From assembly GCA_016712405.1 (NCBI GenBank), contig JADJRD010000003.1, forward strand, positions 300,501-364,500: 64,000 nucleotides of DNA. Reading direction: 5' to 3'. The stretch is from Cellvibrio sp. (GTDB lineage: Bacteria; Pseudomonadota; Gammaproteobacteria; Pseudomonadales; Cellvibrionaceae). The notes below the pieces were generated by a model. The model saw only the letters and a program-made list of their open reading frames with translations, did not search any database and was not told the origin of the DNA. How positions within the stretch are numbered: the first letter of the stretch is position 1; each line of letters starts with the position of its first letter. The position numbers were made by a program, and so were the translations under genes. Shown piece after piece: positions 18,369 through 25,682 of this stretch.

Positions 18369-20369
18369 ATGGCCAGTTTGATCCCACAAGATTTCATAGA
18401 TGACCTGCTTGACCGCGTCGATATAGTCGATGTGGTGGATGGGCGCGTCAAATTGAAACGCAGTGGGAAAAACTATTCAGCTTGTTGCCCCTTTCATGAA
18501 GAAAAAACCCCCTCCTTTACCGTAAGTCCGGACAAGCAATTCTTTTATTGTTTTGGCTGTGGTGCTAGCGGAAATGCAGTCGGTTTTGTGATGGATTATG
18601 AACGGCTGACCTTTCCTGAGGCGGTAGAGGCGCTAGCCCGCAGTGCGGGTTTGGATGTGCCCAAACAAGTGCAATCCGAGGCGCAAATTGAGCGCGAACA
18701 AGAAAAGAAAAATCTCTATTCGCTGATGCAAAAAGCCAATGATTTTTATCAACAGCAATTGCGTCATCATCCCAGTAAACAGATGGCGGTGAATTATTTA
18801 AAAGGTCGTGGATTAGACGGTAAAACCGCTAAAGCTTTTGGGGTTGGATTTGCTCCGCCCGGTTGGGATAATTTGTTGAAATCCTTAGGGCAAGATGATC
18901 AGGACAAACGGCTGTTAATTGAAGGCGGCATGCTGATTCATCAAGAACAGGACAAAAAACTCTACGACCGTTTTCGCCATCGCATTATGTTTCCAATCAT
19001 CGATTTGCGCGGGCGCGTAATCGGTTTTGGTGGGCGGGTTTTGGGCGACGATAAGCCCAAATATCTAAATTCGCCGGAAACCTCCATCTTCCATAAAGGA
19101 CAAGAGCTTTACGGCTTGTATCAAGCCCGTGAAGCCAATCGTGAATTGAAGCGCTTGCTAGTAGTTGAAGGTTACATGGATGTGGTGAGCCTGGCGCAAT
19201 TCGGAATCAGTTATGCAGTCGCCACTTTGGGTACCGCTTGTGGCGAAGATCATCTGACAAAAGCCTTTAAACACACGACTGAAGTCGTCTTCTGCTTTGA
19301 TGGCGACCAAGCAGGACGTACAGCGGCAAGGCGTGCATTGGATGCCTCTCTCACCAGTATGACCGATGGTCGCACGGTGAAGTTTTTGTTCTTACCGGAT
19401 GGTGAAGATCCCGATACTTTGGTTCGACAAATTGGCGCAGATAAATTTGAGCGCATGGTGGATTTGGCTGTGCCGTTGGAAGATTTTTTATTCGATGCTG
19501 CAGCTGAAGGATTGAATATTCGTAGCCTCGAAGGTCGAGCTAGATTTAGTCGCCGCGCTGCGCCATTGCTGGATAAATTACCACGCGGTGTGTTTCGTGA
19601 ATTGATGTTTGATCAGCTGGCCGTTCGCACAGGTTTGAGTCGTCATACTTTGGAAGAGTTGATTCATCAATCCGAATCTTTAGCGGATGAAGTTATTCCA
19701 AAAGAAGCGCCTAAAGCCAGAGAAGAAACGACAACAAAAAGCTTCCGCTCAATTGTTAATACATCAACCGATTCAACGGCGGATGCCTTTGTTCTGGATG
19801 CGCCGCCAACAGATTATGAAGAAGTGTATTTTGCACAAGCCAAGCCCTCGTTTTACAGAGAGCCAAAACCTACGCAGGCAAAGCCCAAATATCTGATGCC
19901 ACCCGCCCGCAAGGCCCTTGCACTTTTGTTGACTCACCCGGATTTGGCAGGGCAAGAACCCAATTCACAAACCTGGTTTTCAGCAGAAGATACTGATATT
20001 CGCTTATTGGGCCAGCTGCTCAAGCTCTTGCACGAAAGACCGCATTACCAACTTTCCCATATTATTGGTTACTGGCGTGCGGCTTATGGAGCTGAGGGTG
20101 CAGAACAGCTTGCCAGTATTGCGGGGCATGATTTATTGCTTGCCGCCAATGCCATTAGTCGAGTGCGGGAGGATAAACCTGCCAAGGCTGACTATGATTC
20201 GCAAGTCGCTTTTGTGGATTGCCTGAAGAAACTAAGGTTGATGGAACAGGATGCCTTGCACAAATCCACCCTGAAAACGGTCAATCAGTCCGATTTTTCG
20301 GCATTAAGTGCAGAAGACAAGGCAAAAATCCGTGCCGCACTGGAACATAAAAAACCAACTAGGCTATAA
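18369..20369 (+). CDS. dnaG: DNA primase DnaG
   Basis: Synthesises RNA primers at the replication fork. From ATG 18369 it is 666 aa; the longer frame begins with TTG and adds six residues without homology. It has the CHC2 zinc-binding domain (CCPFH then CFGC), the TOPRIM catalytic core (VVEGYMDVVSLAQFG, FCFDGDQAGRTAARRAL, LPDGEDPDTLV) and a C-terminal DnaB-interacting domain. It forms the macromolecular-synthesis pair with rpoD; rpsU, often first in this operon, is not upstream here. Confidence 0.97.
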   Translation: MASLIPQDFIDDLLDRVDIVDVVDGRVKLKRSGKNYSACCPFHEEKTPSFTVSPDKQFFYCFGCGASGNAVGFVMDYERLTFPEAVEALARSAGLDVPKQVQSEAQIEREQEKKNLYSLMQKANDFYQQQLRHHPSKQMAVNYLKGRGLDGKTAKAFGVGFAPPGWDNLLKSLGQDDQDKRLLIEGGMLIHQEQDKKLYDRFRHRIMFPIIDLRGRVIGFGGRVLGDDKPKYLNSPETSIFHKGQELYGLYQAREANRELKRLLVVEGYMDVVSLAQFGISYAVATLGTACGEDHLTKAFKHTTEVVFCFDGDQAGRTAARRALDASLTSMTDGRTVKFLFLPDGEDPDTLVRQIGADKFERMVDLAVPLEDFLFDAAAEGLNIRSLEGRARFSRRAAPLLDKLPRGVFRELMFDQLAVRTGLSRHTLEELIHQSESLADEVIPKEAPKAREETTTKSFRSIVNTSTDSTADAFVLDAPPTDYEEVYFAQAKPSFYREPKPTQAKPKYLMPPARKALALLLTHPDLAGQEPNSQTWFSAEDTDIRLLGQLLKLLHERPHYQLSHIIGYWRAAYGAEGAEQLASIAGHDLLLAANAISRVREDKPAKADYDSQVAFVDCLKKLRLMEQDALHKSTLKTVNQSDFSALSAEDKAKIRAALEHKKPTRL

Positions 20370-20370
20370 T
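20365..20370 (+). promoter_or_regulatory. Candidate -10 of an rpoD promoter inside the dnaG end
   Basis: TATAAT overlaps the dnaG stop codon, 45 bases before the rpoD ATG, followed by a GC-rich CCGCG discriminator typical of growth-rate controlled genes. The best -35 (TGGAAC at 20341) is weak. Confidence 0.45.
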
Positions 20371-20415
20371 CCGCGACCCTAATTTTATATCCCCCCACGT
20401 TTTGGTAGGTCACGC

Positions 20416-22278
20416 ATGTCTGAAGACGATGTCCAACAACAACAGTCCCGCATTAAAGAGTTGATTGCACGCGGTAAAGAGCAGGGTTATTTGACCTATG
20501 CCGAAGTGAATGACCATCTACCAGATGATATTTCTGATCCCGATCAGGTCGAAGACATTATTCAAATGATTAATGATGTCGGGATTCGTGTTTACGAAAC
20601 CGCACCGGATGCCGACACCCTCTTAATGACTGATGGTGATAATTCTGCTGCTGATGAAATCGCCGCTGCAGAAGCTGCTGCAGCTTTGGTTGCGGTGGAG
20701 ACTGAAACCGGACGTACTACTGACCCTGTGCGTATGTATATGCGTGAAATGGGAACCGTAGAGCTGCTGACGCGCGAAGGCGAAATCGTCATTGCCAAAC
20801 GTATTGAAGAAGGTATTCGTGAATTAATGCACGCGCTCGCCTATTGGCCGGGTGCGGTAGAGCATCTGCTCAATGAATATGCTTTGGTAGCGAAAGAAGA
20901 ACGTCGATTGGCAGAAGTGATTATCGGTTGGCTTGACCCTGTTGAAGAAATTCCAGTGGCCTTGGTTGATGAAGATGCTGAAATCGAAGTCCCTGTTGTT
21001 GGTGCAAAACCCGCAGGTGATGATGATGAAGAGAGCGGCGCCGAAGAAGAGGAAGAAGCGATTTCCGGTGTTGACCCGGAAGAAGCTAAGGTTCGCTTCG
21101 AAGAATTGGCCAAACAGCATGAAAAAGCTGTGAAGACCTTGAGCAAACATGGTTATGGCAGTAAACAAGCCGAAAAAGAACTGTTTGCTTTAGGTGAATT
21201 ATTCAAATTCTTCAAAATACCTCCGCGTCAGTTTGATCCGATTTACAACAAAGCGCGTGATGCTCTAAACAGTGTTCGTCGACACGAACGTTTAATTATG
21301 GATTTGTGTACTCGTAAAGCACAAATGCAACGTAAAACCTTTATTAAAGAATTTCCTGGCAACGAAAACAATCTGGAATGGTTGCCTGATTTATTAAAAG
21401 GCAAAGTTGAAAGTGCGGATAAATTGGAGCGTGTGTTGCCTGATGTGCAATCGGCGCAACAAGTATTATTGCAAATGGAAGCAGAAACCAATTTAAGTTT
21501 GACGTCAATTAAAGATATCAATCGTCGTATGTCAATTGGTGAGGCGCGTGCGCGTCGCGCCAAAAAAGAAATGGTTGAAGCTAACTTGCGTTTGGTTATT
21601 TCTATCGCTAAAAAATACACCAACCGCGGTTTGCAATTCCTCGATTTAATTCAGGAAGGCAACATAGGTTTGATGAAAGCGGTGGATAAATTTGAATATC
21701 GCCGTGGTTACAAATTTTCTACTTATGCGACTTGGTGGATTCGCCAAGCTATTACGCGTTCAATTGCAGATCAGGCGCGTACCATTCGTATTCCAGTTCA
21801 CATGATTGAAACGATTAACAAACTCAATCGCGTGTCGCGTCAAATGCTGCAAGAAATGGGGCGCGAACCCACACCGGAAGAGTTAGGCATTCGCATGGAT
21901 ATGCCAGAAGATAAAGTGCGTAAAGTGCTGAAAATTGCGAAAGAGCCTATCTCCATGGAAACCCCAATTGGTGACGATGAAGATTCGCATCTTGGCGATT
22001 TTATTGAAGATACTACTATAGTATCGCCAGTCGATTCTGCTACTGCAGAAGGTTTGATGGAAGCAACACGCGAAGTGCTTGCGGGTTTAACGGCGCGTGA
22101 AGCTAAAGTCTTGCGTATGCGTTTTGGTATTGATATGAATACCGATCACACATTGGAAGAAGTTGGTAAACAATTTGACGTAACTCGCGAACGTATTCGT
22201 CAAATCGAAGCTAAAGCATTACGTAAACTTCGTCACCCATCACGTTCCGATCACCTGCGCAGCTTTTTGGATGATTAA
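20416..22278 (+). CDS. rpoD: RNA polymerase primary sigma factor RpoD (sigma-70)
   Basis: Housekeeping sigma factor (620 aa). Region 1.1 is N-terminal ([20 protein letters not shown]), region 1.2 includes [11 protein letters not shown], and an acidic non-conserved region around residues 190-225 follows. Region 2 holds [14 protein letters not shown] sequence ([19 protein letters not shown]) and the -10 reading [15 protein letters not shown]; region 4 has the -35 helix-turn-helix ([20 protein letters not shown]). It follows dnaG and is closed by a terminator. Confidence 0.98.
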   Translation: MSEDDVQQQQSRIKELIARGKEQGYLTYAEVNDHLPDDISDPDQVEDIIQMINDVGIRVYETAPDADTLLMTDGDNSAADEIAAAEAAAALVAVETETGRTTDPVRMYMREMGTVELLTREGEIVIAKRIEEGIRELMHALAYWPGAVEHLLNEYALVAKEERRLAEVIIGWLDPVEEIPVALVDEDAEIEVPVVGAKPAGDDDEESGAEEEEEAISGVDPEEAKVRFEELAKQHEKAVKTLSKHGYGSKQAEKELFALGELFKFFKIPPRQFDPIYNKARDALNSVRRHERLIMDLCTRKAQMQRKTFIKEFPGNENNLEWLPDLLKGKVESADKLERVLPDVQSAQQVLLQMEAETNLSLTSIKDINRRMSIGEARARRAKKEMVEANLRLVISIAKKYTNRGLQFLDLIQEGNIGLMKAVDKFEYRRGYKFSTYATWWIRQAITRSIADQARTIRIPVHMIETINKLNRVSRQMLQEMGREPTPEELGIRMDMPEDKVRKVLKIAKEPISMETPIGDDEDSHLGDFIEDTTIVSPVDSATAEGLMEATREVLAGLTAREAKVLRMRFGIDMNTDHTLEEVGKQFDVTRERIRQIEAKALRKLRHPSRSDHLRSFLDD

Positions 22279-22298
22279 TATTTAGCAAAATTAAAATT

Positions 22299-22325
22299 AA
22301 AACCCGCCAAGCGGGTTTTGTTTTT
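22299..22325 (+). terminator. rpoD terminator
   Basis: AAAACCCGC and GCGGGTTTT pair around CAA, followed by G and T5. The T-tract overlaps the -35 region of the tRNA promoter. Confidence 0.92.
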
Positions 22326-22338
22326 CCGCGCCGGTCAC

Positions 22339-22344
22339 TATAAT
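22339..22344 (+). promoter_or_regulatory. tRNA promoter -10
   Basis: TATAAT 18 bases before the mature tRNA 5' end, followed by a GCGCGGCGC discriminator, the GC-rich type found at stringently controlled stable-RNA promoters. The -35 (TTTTGT at 17-base spacing) falls in the rpoD terminator tail. Confidence 0.65.
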
Positions 22345-22362
22345 GCGCGGCGCAATCGCGAT

Positions 22363-22439
22363 AGGCCTATAGCTCAGTTGGTTAGAGCATCCGACTCATA
22401 ATCGGCAGGTCACTGGTTCAAGTCCAGTTGGGCCCACCA
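22363..22439 (+). tRNA. tRNA with CAT anticodon, probably tRNA-Ile2
   Basis: A 77-base cloverleaf: D arm GCTC/GAGC, anticodon loop CTCATAA, T arm ACTGG-TTCAAGT-CCAGT, and an encoded CCA after discriminator A. The CAT anticodon is shared by elongator Met, initiator Met and Ile2 (C34 changed to lysidine). The acceptor (AGGCCTA with TGGGCCC) and position after rpoD fit Ile2, but this is inference. The first acceptor pair is A-C rather than the expected G-C, and the outer anticodon-stem pair is T-C. Confidence 0.85.
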
Positions 22440-22492
22440 TTTCTAATATCGACTCAAATTCTTATTTAGCTCCCGCTTAAAAAATCAAATCC

Positions 22493-22570
22493 GTTGGTTA
22501 GAGCATCCGACTCCCTCTCGATTTTATAAACGGGGGCAGGTCACTGGTTCAATTCCCGTTGGGTCCAGCA
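22493..22570 (+). pseudogene. Broken partial copy of the CAT tRNA
   Basis: Bases 22493-22513 repeat tRNA bases 22377-22397 exactly, and 22535-22552 repeat 22404-22421 exactly. Between them the anticodon loop (ATAATC) is replaced by 21 unrelated bases. The acceptor 5' side and D-stem 5' strand are missing, the T stem is mispaired, and the end reads AGCA instead of ACCA. It cannot fold as a tRNA. It may be a decayed duplication or the scar of an element that used the tRNA as an attachment site. Confidence 0.85.
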
Positions 22571-22572
22571 TT

Positions 22573-22683
22573 TTAGATGGAGCTATTCTTTTCCGCTTTC
22601 AATTTCTTTTCTGCTCTTTTCTCCTTCATGCTTTTTGCGGGAACTTTTTTGGTTTCTTTTTTGGTGTCTTTGCTTTTACTCAT
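22573..22683 (-). CDS. Small lysine-rich protein, 36 aa
   Basis: The reading frame MSKSKDTKKETKKVPAKSM... ends in KLKAEKNSSI. About 40% of residues are lysine, with no hydrophobic segment. A GGAG ribosome site lies 8 bases before the ATG. Short lysine-rich proteins with a similar KDTKKE...KEKRA pattern recur in gammaproteobacterial genomes as uncharacterised proteins; nucleic-acid binding is a guess from charge. It is antisense to the tail of the tRNA region and begins 3 bases after the broken tRNA copy. Confidence 0.7.
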   Translation of the reverse strand: MSKSKDTKKETKKVPAKSMKEKRAEKKLKAEKNSSI

Positions 22684-22873
22684 GGTCAGTACTCCGTTGT
22701 TGAAAATTCAATTGGGTCTGTAGTATCTGTCACGCCACTTGAGTATAGCCAAATTCAGGCGGAAAGTTGTACTTAAACATTTCTTACTGCCTATCTATAG
22801 GTTCAAGCCTTGTATTGGTTGCGTTGATATTTATGCTAAGCTCAGGCATCACAACATAAAAATGGAGTGGTTG

Positions 22874-23524
22874 ATGCAAGAAAAAACCGATAATCACTAT
22901 GCAATTGTTATCAGCGCGTCCAAAGATCTGGAAAACATTCTCGAAAAAAAATTTCAAGCAGTCGGCAAAGGCCTGCATGAAAAGGTTACCTCTGTCGAAG
23001 CGCAATTATCAGAATTATTGATCAGGCGCCTTTGCAAAATTGCCAGCATTCGCAACAAACTGGTTCACGAAAAAGATTATCAACTTGCCAATGCGGTTGA
23101 ATTTGAAGTGGACTACAACTGGTGCAAATCGCAATTGGATGAAATCAAGATTTCGCGAGGAGGCCTTTGGCTCAATCGCATTCGACATCGACTCTTTACC
23201 AATTCCGATCCCGACAAAACTCGATTTCCATTTTTCTTCTGGTTGATATTGTCACTGCTTCTGCCTTTGATTCTCACCAAAAGCCAGCTACACAACGAAT
23301 ACTGGCAGCAAGCTTTATTCCTGGCCACAACCAGCCTAGCCATCATGGTTGCTATACTTTTGTTATCCATCGCATTCCGGTATTTATCGCAGTGGTTAAA
23401 AATGTCTTGGGTAGTATTTGTTTTAACCTTGGCGATAATTCTCTATGCCTACTTCAAATTGCCCTTGGAATTTCAAGATTTGGAAATGGCCTTCAGTCAA
23501 CTTTTAAACGGAGTGATCCGATAA
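22874..23524 (+). CDS. HEPN-like membrane protein, function unknown
   Basis: From ATG 22874 (GGAG six bases upstream, inside an in-frame upstream ATGGAG) the protein is 216 aa. The N-terminal half is helical and contains RRLCKIASIRNKLVHEKDYQ; the R-x4-H motif RNKLVH matches HEPN/DUF4145-like domains, some of which are RNases. The C-terminal half has three strongly hydrophobic segments (FFFWLILSLLLPLIL, ALFLATTSLAIMVAILLLSI, WVVFVLTLAIILYAYF). The combination of HEPN-like domain and membrane anchor is not one I can name. It is upstream of, and convergent with, the broken fic gene. Confidence 0.72.
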   Translation: MQEKTDNHYAIVISASKDLENILEKKFQAVGKGLHEKVTSVEAQLSELLIRRLCKIASIRNKLVHEKDYQLANAVEFEVDYNWCKSQLDEIKISRGGLWLNRIRHRLFTNSDPDKTRFPFFFWLILSLLLPLILTKSQLHNEYWQQALFLATTSLAIMVAILLLSIAFRYLSQWLKMSWVVFVLTLAIILYAYFKLPLEFQDLEMAFSQLLNGVIR

Positions 23525-23624
23525 ATACCAATAGGCAATTGGACGATACTCTAATAGACAATTAGCCGCTGTTATAAACAACTCGCATTCCGTTTCACTC
23601 CATGCGGGCTACTCGGGCATCGGT

Positions 23625-23780
23625 TTATATTTCGATTAAATCCAAGTCCGCAACATAATCGGTAATGGTAAAACCACGACTGACGAAGCCAGAAAGAAAC
23701 TCTTTCGCGTCATTTGCTACAACACAATATCCGACGGGGTCATGACATACATAGCAAATTTTATTGGGATCAGTGTTTAA
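23625..23780 (-). pseudogene. Coding-like fragment continuing the fic frame after its stop
   Basis: Directly after the fic TAG, the same frame stays open for 51 codons: ...NKICYVCHDPVGYCVVANDA, then KEFLSGFVSRGFTITDYVAD, to TAA. It has no start codon in its first part, and its composition looks like protein. It could be the 3' remnant of another gene fused by deletion, or a readthrough extension. No homology is recognised, so the call is weak. Confidence 0.35.
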
Positions 23781-24913
23781 CTACACAAAATACCGAACAA
23801 ACTCATCATTATCCGTTGTCATCAATTGCATCAATTTCGGATGTACAAATAATTTTTCTTTGCCTGCAGGAATTTCGCTTAGCACACCGATATCCACCAA
23901 TTTTTTTAGATAGCCGGATGCAGTTTGGCGCTGGGCGATATTGGCATCAACCAAAGTTTGTATGCGGCAGTAAGGTTGTTCGAAAATTTTATCGACCAAT
24001 TCACGGCTGTATATTTTAGGTAATGCCTGACGAAGATAGTGGGTAGTGTGCTCCTTGAGTTCACGCACAGCGCTGATTTTGCGTGTTGTCCAACTCGCGG
24101 TTTCTTTTACGGCGGTGAGCATATAGATCACCCAGTCTTGCCAGTTTTGTTCGCTCGTTACTTCGCGTAATAAACGGTAGTAATTATTTTTGTGGCGAAG
24201 AATGTAATAACTCAAATACAAAATAGGTAAGGTCAACAAACCCCGTTCGATTAAAAACAAACTATTTAATACCCGCCCTGTGCGGCCATTGCCATCCAGA
24301 AAGGGATGTATAGCTTCAAACTGGTAATGACAAACGGCCATGCGAATTAAAGGATCCAAATCATCATCGGCATGCAAGTAAGTTTCCCAATTTCCGAGTA
24401 AATCCCGAATAACTTGTTCACCCACTGGCGGTGTATAAACCACTTCTGATGTCGCCGTGTTCATGATACTGGTGCCGGGAATTTTGCGAATATCCATGGC
24501 CATGCCCTTGATGGTGGAGCAAACAGTCACAGCAGTGGATGTGTTGAGTGGACGATCTTTCAGTGCTTTAAAGCCTTGGTAAAGTGCAGTTCTGTATCGC
24601 AAAGCTTCTTTTGTGGCGGGATCGGCCTGTGCCTCTTCACCATTTTCTGCATATTGAAAAAGGCGGTCATTAGTGGTGACTATGTTTTCAATTTCCGAAC
24701 TGTCTTTTGCTTCAAGTAAGGGCAGCATGTTGATCAACAAACTTTGACTGGGTAACAACTCCCCGCTTGCCGGAGTTCTGCCAGTGCAGCACGCGCACCA
24801 ATACAAGCTTTGAGAATAGGGGCGGTTTCCAAAAGCGTATTGGGCGGCAGCTTGGGTAAATGGTTGTAAGGCTGATTGGGATTAAATGTCACATCTGTCA
24901 TTTGGCTGCTCAT
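23781..24913 (-). pseudogene. Fic-family AMPylase with C-terminal winged helix, frameshifted
   Basis: Fic enzymes transfer AMP from ATP to a hydroxyl of a target protein. The catalytic loop HPFLDGNGRTGR and the flap region are intact, and the C-terminus (QTLVDANIAQRQTASGYLKKL) looks like a winged-helix DNA-binding domain. The N-terminal part (FNPNQPYNHLPKLPPN... ALAELRQAG) is in another frame; adding one base in the CCCC run at 24761-24764 restores RQAGELLPSQSLLINMLP and a 377-aa protein of normal length. An inhibitory-helix-like motif was not clearly identified. The ATG at 24913 or 24901 could be the start. Confidence 0.85.
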
Positions 24914-24933
24914 GTTTAAAAAATGCAAAAATT

Positions 24934-24956
24934 TCGACATAAACACAGGTTATGTC
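24934..24956. promoter_or_regulatory. Inverted repeat upstream of fic (candidate operator)
   Basis: CGACATAA at 24934-24941 and TTATGTCG at 24949-24956 form a perfect 8-bp inverted repeat with a 7-base spacer, 21 bases before the fic ATG. A further TTTCGACAT occurs at 25002-25010, repeating the left arm with its TTT. This is a plausible autoregulatory site for the winged-helix end of the Fic protein. Confidence 0.55.
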
Positions 24957-25148
24957 GATTGCATAAACATGTCCAGCATCTCATGTTGAAAAAACTCACT
25001 TTTTTCGACATGACAAAATCCTCGTGTACAGATTTTCAGTTTTTTAACCATATCGACCCACTGCCACTCATCACACAATAAACCTATCTAATTGATTTTT
25101 AATAAGTTATTTGTAATCCCAAAAATATTTTAAAAAAGCTTGCAGACC

Positions 25149-25188
25149 TACTGTGTGACGCATAGTATTTACTGTGTAATACATAGTA
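25149..25188. promoter_or_regulatory. Tandem PadR-type operators
   Basis: Two 19-base imperfect palindromes of the form TACTGTGTNANNCATAGTA lie at 25149-25167 and 25170-25188, 21 bp apart centre to centre, ending 13 bases before the padR ATG. PadR proteins bind this kind of symmetric site and repress their own operon. Confidence 0.7.
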
Positions 25189-25201
25189 TATGGAGCACAG
25201 T

Positions 25202-25546
25202 ATGTCAGATGAACAGTTTGAAAAGCTCAGGCAGGAATTGCGGCGGGGGATTTTGGTATTGGCGGTGTTGGGGTCTTTGCGGCAGCCGCATTATGGCTAT
25301 TCCCTGCGCAAGCAATTACAGGATGCCGGGTTGGATATAGATGAAGGGACGCTTTACCCCTTGGTGCGGCGTTTGGCTGACCAGGGTTTATTAACCAGTG
25401 AATGGCAGCAGGGTGAAGGGCGTGAGCGCCGTTATTACCAGCTTTCCCCCGAGGGTTCGGCTTTGCTTGAAAGCCTGAGTACTGAGTGGCTGCAATTAAA
25501 CAATCATGTGAGCAACATTTTGGAGGCTGGAAATGAAGCTCATTGA
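25202..25546 (+). CDS. PadR-family transcriptional regulator
   Basis: Winged-helix regulator (114 aa) of the PadR family: RRGILVLAVLGSLRQPHYGY, SLRKQLQDAGLDIDEGTLYP, LVRRLADQGLLTSEW and a C-terminal dimerisation helix. The ATG at 25202 has GGAG six bases upstream; an in-frame ATG at 25190 includes that GGAG and is less likely. The gene lies behind two palindromic operators, indicating autoregulation. In related operons the next gene is a HAAS/permease-prefix membrane protein, here truncated. Confidence 0.9.
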   Translation: MSDEQFEKLRQELRRGILVLAVLGSLRQPHYGYSLRKQLQDAGLDIDEGTLYPLVRRLADQGLLTSEWQQGEGRERRYYQLSPEGSALLESLSTEWLQLNNHVSNILEAGNEAH

Positions 25547-25682
25547 TCGTTACATGCATGCCGTCGCGATAATATTTTATTGGGGGGGAATAGTAAAAGT
25601 TTGGTACTTGGGGGGGAGGCTGCCAGTTGGGTATACTCCTCAGCTTTTAATCGACATGGATTGTCCAGGAAAATACCGATGA
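25533..25682 (+). pseudogene. Truncated partner gene of padR (HAAS/permease-prefix start only)
   Basis: An ATG overlapping the padR stop by 14 bases opens MKLIDRYMHAVA, the usual first residues of the HAAS/permease-prefix proteins encoded after PadR regulators. After about 12 codons the sequence changes to unrelated codons through G-rich stretches (GGGGGGG at 25582 and 25610 region) and stops at a TGA overlapping the recQ ATG. The body of the gene has been deleted, leaving padR fused by position to recQ. Confidence 0.6.

Noticed and set aside
20824..21168. 114-aa minus-strand frame inside rpoD
   Set aside because: It is the complement of the acidic region of rpoD, with codon pattern mirrored from the real gene.
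22493..22570. A tRNA with an intron or an unusual anticodon arm
   Set aside because: The T stem and acceptor are mispaired and the 5' third is missing, so it is a broken copy, not a split or intron-bearing tRNA.
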